DNA of 64,000 nt from positions 2,431,001 through 2,495,000 of the forward strand of contig NZ_CP035503.1 in assembly GCF_006970865.1 (NCBI RefSeq). Reading direction: 5' to 3'. This document shows, piece by piece, positions 59,930 through 64,000 of the stretch (positions are counted from its first letter, which is position 1; every line of letters begins with the position of its first letter). Under the pieces are notes generated by a model. The model had not been told where the DNA came from. It saw only the letters and a list, made by a program, of their open reading frames with translations, and searched no databases. The stretch comes from Rhodoferax sediminis (GTDB lineage Bacteria > Pseudomonadota > Gammaproteobacteria > Burkholderiales > Burkholderiaceae_C). The position numbers and the translations under genes were made by a program.

Positions 59930-60604
59930 ATGAACGAACTGGTACAACCAAATGGCGTTTCCATGGGAACGACGCGCACGACTCCGGCCCGCGCCTACGA
60001 CGCCGCACGCTCCATGGCGGACATCCTCAAAGTCGCGACCGCGGAGTTCGCCGACAAGGGCCTGAGCGGCGCGCGCATCGATGAGATCGCGGCCGCCACG
60101 CGCACCAGCAAGCGCATGATTTATTACCACTTCGGCAGCAAGGAGGGCCTGTACCTGGCTGTGCTCGAAGCCTCGTACCAGCGCATCCGCGACATCGAGA
60201 CCGGCCTGCACCTCGAAGACCTCGCGCCCGAGGATGCGCTGCGCAAACTGGTGGCGTTCACCTTCGACTACCAGCATGACAACGAGGACTTCATCCGCCT
60301 GGTGATGAACGAGAACATGCACCGGGGTGAGTACCTGGCGCAGAGCAAGACGATCCAGCAGCTGAACGTGCCGGCCATCAACGCGGTGCAGCGGGTCTAC
60401 GAGCGCGGCGTGCAGGCGGGCGTGTTTCGCCAGGGGCTCGACCCCACCGACCTGCACATGTCGATCTCGGCGCTGTGCTTCTTCAACGTGGCAAACCGGC
60501 ACACGTTTTCGCTGATCTTCAAGCGCGACCTCGAGGCGCCCGCGGCGCTGCGGGCGCGGCGCGATAGCATCGTCGAGATGATCGTGCGTTTCGTGCGAAA
60601 GTAG
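59930..60604 (+). CDS. TetR-family transcriptional regulator
   Basis: A 224-residue regulator with helix-turn-helix in ATAEFADKGLSGARIDEIAAATRTSKRMIYYHFGSKEGLYLAVLE and a C-terminal ligand domain. It is divergent from the shikimate transporter-dehydrogenase-quiC operon and is probably its repressor, with a hydroaromatic effector (inference). An internal ATG at 59963 is an alternative start. Confidence 0.88.
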   Translation: MNELVQPNGVSMGTTRTTPARAYDAARSMADILKVATAEFADKGLSGARIDEIAAATRTSKRMIYYHFGSKEGLYLAVLEASYQRIRDIETGLHLEDLAPEDALRKLVAFTFDYQHDNEDFIRLVMNENMHRGEYLAQSKTIQQLNVPAINAVQRVYERGVQAGVFRQGLDPTDLHMSISALCFFNVANRHTFSLIFKRDLEAPAALRARRDSIVEMIVRFVRK

Positions 60605-60628
60605 TCACCCCAATCCCAGGAGACTCCC

Positions 60629-60931
60629 ATGATTCTTGAACTCGCCGACATCCGCATCCAGCCCGGCCAGCAGGCCGCCTTTGACGAAGCCATCCAGCGC
60701 GGCCTGTCCACCGTGATCGCACGCGCCAGGGGCTTTCAGGGTTTCAAGGTCAACAAGGGCGTCGAGTCCCCCGAGCGCTACATCCTGCAGATTTTCTGGG
60801 ACACGCTGGAAGACCATACCGTGGCGTTTCGCCAGTCACCGCTGTTTGCCGAGTGGCGTGCGATCGTCGGGCCGTTCTTTGCTGCGCCGCCCGTGGTCGA
60901 GCATTTCGAGCTGCTGGCCAAATCCAACTGA
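60629..60931 (+). CDS. antibiotic biosynthesis monooxygenase (ABM) domain protein
   Basis: A 100-residue dimeric alpha-beta barrel protein with ELADIRIQPGQQAAFDEAI at the N-terminus and a late SPLFAEWRAIVGPFFAAPPVVEHFE. Small ABM proteins act as cofactor-free oxygenases or as accessory folds. It is 24 bases after tetR with a good AGGAGA Shine-Dalgarno, so it is probably co-transcribed. The substrate is unknown. Confidence 0.8.
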   Translation: MILELADIRIQPGQQAAFDEAIQRGLSTVIARARGFQGFKVNKGVESPERYILQIFWDTLEDHTVAFRQSPLFAEWRAIVGPFFAAPPVVEHFELLAKSN

Positions 60932-60998
60932 ACGCGCCAGCGAGGCTGGTCCGTCTGGCCCGCCGCGTCCGCAGGCTTGCGCAGGGCGCGCGCCAGGG

Positions 60999-61439
60999 CT
61001 ACGGCGAAGCGTCGGAATTGGCCACCAGCTTGCGCAGCAGCGCGATCAGTTGCTGGTGCTCCTGTGCATCCAGGCGCTCGACGATGCGCGCCTGCACCTT
61101 GCGCACTGCGCGCTTCATTTGCTGCACCGCCCGCTCGCCTTCCGGTGTGACCCACAACAGCTTGCGGCGCTTGTCGCCGGCATCGGGCTCGCGCCGGATC
61201 CAGCCCTTGGCCTCGAGCCGGCCGATCACCGAGCCGGAGGTGGCCGCATCGAACGCCACCCGTCCCGCCAGCGTGATCTGGTCTTCGCCGGGCTGGTCGA
61301 TCAGCGCATTCAGGATGGCAAACTGGACCGGCGTAATATCGAAATCGGACGTTTCTTCCATGAAGATGGCCACCGAGCGCTGGTGCGCCCGCCGGATCAG
61401 ATGGCCCGGGGCGTGCTCGAAATCGAAGCTTTTTGCCAT
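60999..61439 (-). CDS. MarR-family transcriptional regulator
   Basis: A 146-residue winged-helix regulator; FDITPVQFAILNALIDQPGEDQITLAGRVAFDAATSGSVIGRLEAKGWIRRE covers the HTH and wing. It is divergent from the hydroxybenzoate hydroxylase-like gene and is its likely regulator. The gap 61440-61548 contains TTGATGC twice (61459-61465 and 61512-61518) plus TTGATTGC inverted, possible operator elements. Confidence 0.9.
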   Translation of the reverse strand: MAKSFDFEHAPGHLIRRAHQRSVAIFMEETSDFDITPVQFAILNALIDQPGEDQITLAGRVAFDAATSGSVIGRLEAKGWIRREPDAGDKRRKLLWVTPEGERAVQQMKRAVRKVQARIVERLDAQEHQQLIALLRKLVANSDASP

Positions 61440-61548
61440 GTTTCAAGTGTACCCAGATTGATGCATAAAAAAAGAGATTCCGCCTCGCAATCAATATGTA
61501 TACTTATCATGTTGATGCCTCGCGCGAAATTCCTTGGAGACACATCCC

Positions 61549-62745
61549 ATGACGCAAATTCTCCCCATTCTGGTCGCCGGTGGCGGCATCGGCGGCCTGG
61601 CTGCGGCCTATGCGCTGGCGCAGGACGGCCATCCGGTAACGGTACTGGAGCAGTCCGGCGCGTTCGGTGAAATCGGAGCTGGCATCCAGCTCGGTCCGAA
61701 TATCTTCAAGATGTTCAACTACCTGGGCCTGACCGACGCGATCAACCGGGTTGCCTACTTTCCGCCCGGCATGGGCATGAACGACGTGCGCACCGGCGAG
61801 GAGGTGGTACGCGTGCCGCTGGGCGACGCGGCGCGCGCCGCCTACGGCTTTCCTTACGGCGTGATCTACCGGGCCGATTTGCACCAGGTGTTTCTCGATG
61901 CCTGCAAGGCGCTCGCTGACAACGTCACGCTGCGCACCCATGCCAAGGTGGAATCGTTTGACCAGGCGGCCGGCCATGTTCGCGTGCATCTGGCGGGAGG
62001 GGAAACTGTGGAAGGCACCGCGCTGATCGGCGCCGACGGCCTGTGGAGCCGGGTCCGCGAAGCCGTCGTGGGCGACGGCAAGCCGCGCGTGTCGGGCCAC
62101 ATCGCCTACCGCGCCGTACTCAAGCGCGAGGATGTGCCCGCGCATTTGTGGAGCGACGACGTGCTGCTGTGGGGCGGCGAAAAAACCCATCTGGTGACCT
62201 ACCCGCTGCGCCGCGGCGAACTGTTCAACCTGGTCGCCGTGTTCCACAGCAACAAGTACGACGAAGGCTGGAACACCTTTGGCGACGTCGCCGAACTCAA
62301 CCAGCGCTTTGCCGACGCCTGCCCGCAGGTCAAGGAGTTGCTGTCCAGGATCGAGACCTGGAAGATGTGGGTACTGTGCGACCGCGAGCCGGTGAAGAAC
62401 TGGAGCGACGGCCGCGTCACCCTGCTGGGGGACGCGGCGCACCCGATGCTGCAATATCTGGCGCAGGGCGCCGGTCAGGCCATCGAGGACGCCGTCGTGC
62501 TGCGCGAGGCACTGCGCTTCACCCGGGGCGATGTGGCGCCGGCCTTTCAAAAATACCAGCAGGCGCGCTACCTGCGTACGGGCCGCGTGCAGCTCACGGC
62601 CCGCTTCTACGGCGACATTTACCACGCCGCGGGCGTGCAGCGCGAGCTGCGCAACCAGATGTTCCAGAGTGGCACGGAGTCGGCCGGTTTTGCCGGACTG
62701 AAATGGATGTACGACGGCATCGACCCCCAAAACCTGTTCCACTGA
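61549..62745 (+). CDS. FAD-dependent monooxygenase, 3-hydroxybenzoate 6-hydroxylase-like
   Basis: A 398-residue class A flavoprotein monooxygenase. The GxGxxG motif GGGIGGLAAAYALAQ is near residue 9, the DG motif IGADGLWSRVR near 160 and the GD motif LLGDAAHPMLQYLAQGAGQAIED near 290. Proteins with this overall pattern (NagX/XlnD/MhbM) convert 3-hydroxybenzoate to gentisate; salicylate hydroxylases are close relatives. The start has a TTGGAGA Shine-Dalgarno. A TATACT -10-like hexamer is at 61499-61504. Confidence 0.82.
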   Translation: MTQILPILVAGGGIGGLAAAYALAQDGHPVTVLEQSGAFGEIGAGIQLGPNIFKMFNYLGLTDAINRVAYFPPGMGMNDVRTGEEVVRVPLGDAARAAYGFPYGVIYRADLHQVFLDACKALADNVTLRTHAKVESFDQAAGHVRVHLAGGETVEGTALIGADGLWSRVREAVVGDGKPRVSGHIAYRAVLKREDVPAHLWSDDVLLWGGEKTHLVTYPLRRGELFNLVAVFHSNKYDEGWNTFGDVAELNQRFADACPQVKELLSRIETWKMWVLCDREPVKNWSDGRVTLLGDAAHPMLQYLAQGAGQAIEDAVVLREALRFTRGDVAPAFQKYQQARYLRTGRVQLTARFYGDIYHAAGVQRELRNQMFQSGTESAGFAGLKWMYDGIDPQNLFH

Positions 62746-62750
62746 TGCGC

Positions 62751-64000
62751 ATGAGCGATACCCAATCCCATCCCGCCAGCCTGGGCGAACCCAGCCGCCA
62801 GACGCCCGTGCTGGGTGACTACGACGTCGTGGTGCTGGGCGGCGGCCCGGCTGGCATCGCGGCGGCCGTGGCGGCCGCGCGCGCGGGCCGCTCCACACTT
62901 TTGATTGAACGCTACGGCTTTCTCGGTGGCATGGGCACGGCGGCAGGCGTCACCAACTTCTGCGGCCTTCATGCCAATGTGCATGGTGACATCCGCCAGG
63001 TGGTGCACGGCGTGGCCGACGACCTGCTGGCGCGCATCGACCGACTCGGCGGGCTCAACGCGCCGCACACGGTGTTCGGCAAAACCTGGGCACAGGCCTA
63101 CGACACCGCGGCCTACAAGATCGCGGCGGACGATCTGCTGCTGTCCGCGGGCGTGCAATTGCTGTTCCATGCGCTCGCGGTGGGTGTGGTGATGGCCTCC
63201 CCGGCGCGCGTGCACGCGCTGCTGATCGAGACCAAGTCCGGCCGGCGCGCAGTAATCGGCCGCTGCTTCATCGACGCCTCGGGCGACGGCGATCTGGCCG
63301 CCTGGGCCGGCGCGCCTTTCGAGAAAGGCGACGGCCAGGGCAATCTGCTGTACCCGTCCGCCATGTTCCGTCTGAACGGCATCGACCCGCAGCGCGCGGG
63401 CTCGGACTGGAGCGTGATCCCACGCCTGATGCTGCAGGCGGAAGCCGCCGGGCGCTACACCTTTCCGCGCAAAACGCCGATCGTGCGGCCGCAGAAAAAC
63501 CCGATTGAGTGGCGCGTGAACCTGACCCAGCTGGCCAATGCGCAGGGCAACGCCATGGACGGCACCAACGCGCAGGAACTCAGCGACGCCGAGATCCTGG
63601 GCCGCCAGCAGATTGCCAGCGTGGCCGGCTTCCTCAAGGAAGTCTCCGGGTTCGAGGCGTCGTACATCGTGGATATCGCACCGCAGGTCGGCATTCGCGA
63701 AACCCGGCGTGTGCGCGGCGAGTACCAGCTCACCGAATCCGACGTGCTGGGCTGCGCCAGTTTTGACGACAGCATCGGCGTCAACGGCTGGCCGCTGGAG
63801 CTGCACACGAAAGGCGATGTGGAATTTCGCTGGCCTTTGATTCCCGAAAGCCGCGGCTTCAACCACCTGCCCTACCGCATGACCGTGCCGCTGGGCCTGG
63901 ATAACCTGTGGGTCGCGGGGCGCTGCGCGTCGATGACCCACGAAGCCCAGTCGGCCGCGCGCGTCACCGGCGCCTGTTTTGTGATGGGCCAGGCGGCAGG
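62751..64000 (+). CDS. FAD-dependent oxidoreductase (FAD-dependent family of GGMGTAAGV type), partial at the right edge
   Basis: The frame is open from the ATG at 62751 (an in-frame ATG at 62745 overlaps the preceding stop) to the end, about 416 codons. The N-terminal Rossmann motif VVVLGGGPAGIAAAVAAARAG is near residue 28, followed by ERYGFLGGMGTAAGVTN, a signature of the FAD_oxidored (Pfam12831) family. The late VPLGLDNLWVAGRCASMTHEAQSAAR completes the fold. The substrate is unknown; translational coupling (TGATG) to the hydroxylase suggests the same pathway. Confidence 0.78.
   Translation, partial: MSDTQSHPASLGEPSRQTPVLGDYDVVVLGGGPAGIAAAVAAARAGRSTLLIERYGFLGGMGTAAGVTNFCGLHANVHGDIRQVVHGVADDLLARIDRLGGLNAPHTVFGKTWAQAYDTAAYKIAADDLLLSAGVQLLFHALAVGVVMASPARVHALLIETKSGRRAVIGRCFIDASGDGDLAAWAGAPFEKGDGQGNLLYPSAMFRLNGIDPQRAGSDWSVIPRLMLQAEAAGRYTFPRKTPIVRPQKNPIEWRVNLTQLANAQGNAMDGTNAQELSDAEILGRQQIASVAGFLKEVSGFEASYIVDIAPQVGIRETRRVRGEYQLTESDVLGCASFDDSIGVNGWPLELHTKGDVEFRWPLIPESRGFNHLPYRMTVPLGLDNLWVAGRCASMTHEAQSAARVTGACFVMGQAA

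Overview
The window is a 64 kb stretch of high-GC, gene-dense chromosome. Gene content and order (iscRSUA-hscBA-fdx-dnaQ, uvrB next to an aromatic aminotransferase, phaCAB, gcl-hyi-glxR-ttuD, quiC with a shikimate dehydrogenase, prkA-yeaH-spoVR), together with short dispersed GCTAT-N7-ATAGC repeats, point to a betaproteobacterium of the Burkholderiales, most likely Comamonadaceae (Polaromonas/Rhodoferax/Variovorax-like). I see no CRISPR array, prophage, insertion sequence or rRNA operon. There is one tRNA gene, tRNA-Val(CAC).

Layout. 1-738: partial polysaccharide pyruvyl transferase, cut by the left edge. 928-1055: tRNA-Val and its terminator. 1083-7483: dnaQ and the ISC iron-sulfur operon, read leftwards from an IscR-type promoter region; a hairpin terminator lies between iscA and hscB. 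7493-12010: uvrB, a RidA-like protein and an aromatic aminotransferase whose 5' end carries a one-base frameshift. 12011-18776: a ring-opening dioxygenase and a LysR regulator, divergent from the glyoxylate-to-glycerate pathway (gcl, hyi, glxR, ttuD). 18924-21088: intracellular PHB depolymerase and a stand-alone RsxB-like ferredoxin. 21085-25846: a three-gene 2-oxoacid:ferredoxin oxidoreductase set (korC-korA-korB type). 25968-33619: the methylmalonyl-CoA route (pccB, pccA, epimerase-like VOC protein, meaB, mutase), divergent from a GntR regulator.

34406-37840 holds the most interesting system: a four-gene operon of a CuA subunit, a B-family heme-copper catalytic subunit in which the usual cross-linked tyrosine position is Asn, a SenC/SCO copper chaperone and a small membrane protein. 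This is the order of the norSY-senC-orfX (sNOR) nitric oxide reductase clusters known from ammonia oxidisers. An NsrR-like half-site sits just upstream of the first start codon. 37841-43082: a small hypothetical protein and the prkA-yeaH-spoVR stress operon.

43265-48968: dusA, a lipoprotein metallopeptidase, two GST-fold enzymes and dctA. 49060-52820: the PHB synthesis genes phaC-phaA-phaB. 52883-55597: a small membrane protein, pgeF, maiA and an MFS permease that seems to have lost an internal segment. 55635-60604: shikimate/quinate use (quiC, shikimate dehydrogenase, MFS transporter) divergent from a TetR regulator. 60629-64000: an ABM-fold protein, and a MarR regulator divergent from a 3-hydroxybenzoate 6-hydroxylase-like flavoenzyme followed by a second flavoprotein cut by the right edge.

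Together the genes describe a metabolically versatile aerobe or facultative bacterium: it stores and mobilises PHB, assimilates propionyl-CoA and glyoxylate, degrades hydroaromatic and hydroxybenzoate compounds through the gentisate and protocatechuate routes, and probably detoxifies NO. All calls come from reading the sequence and remembered family knowledge; no database search was run.
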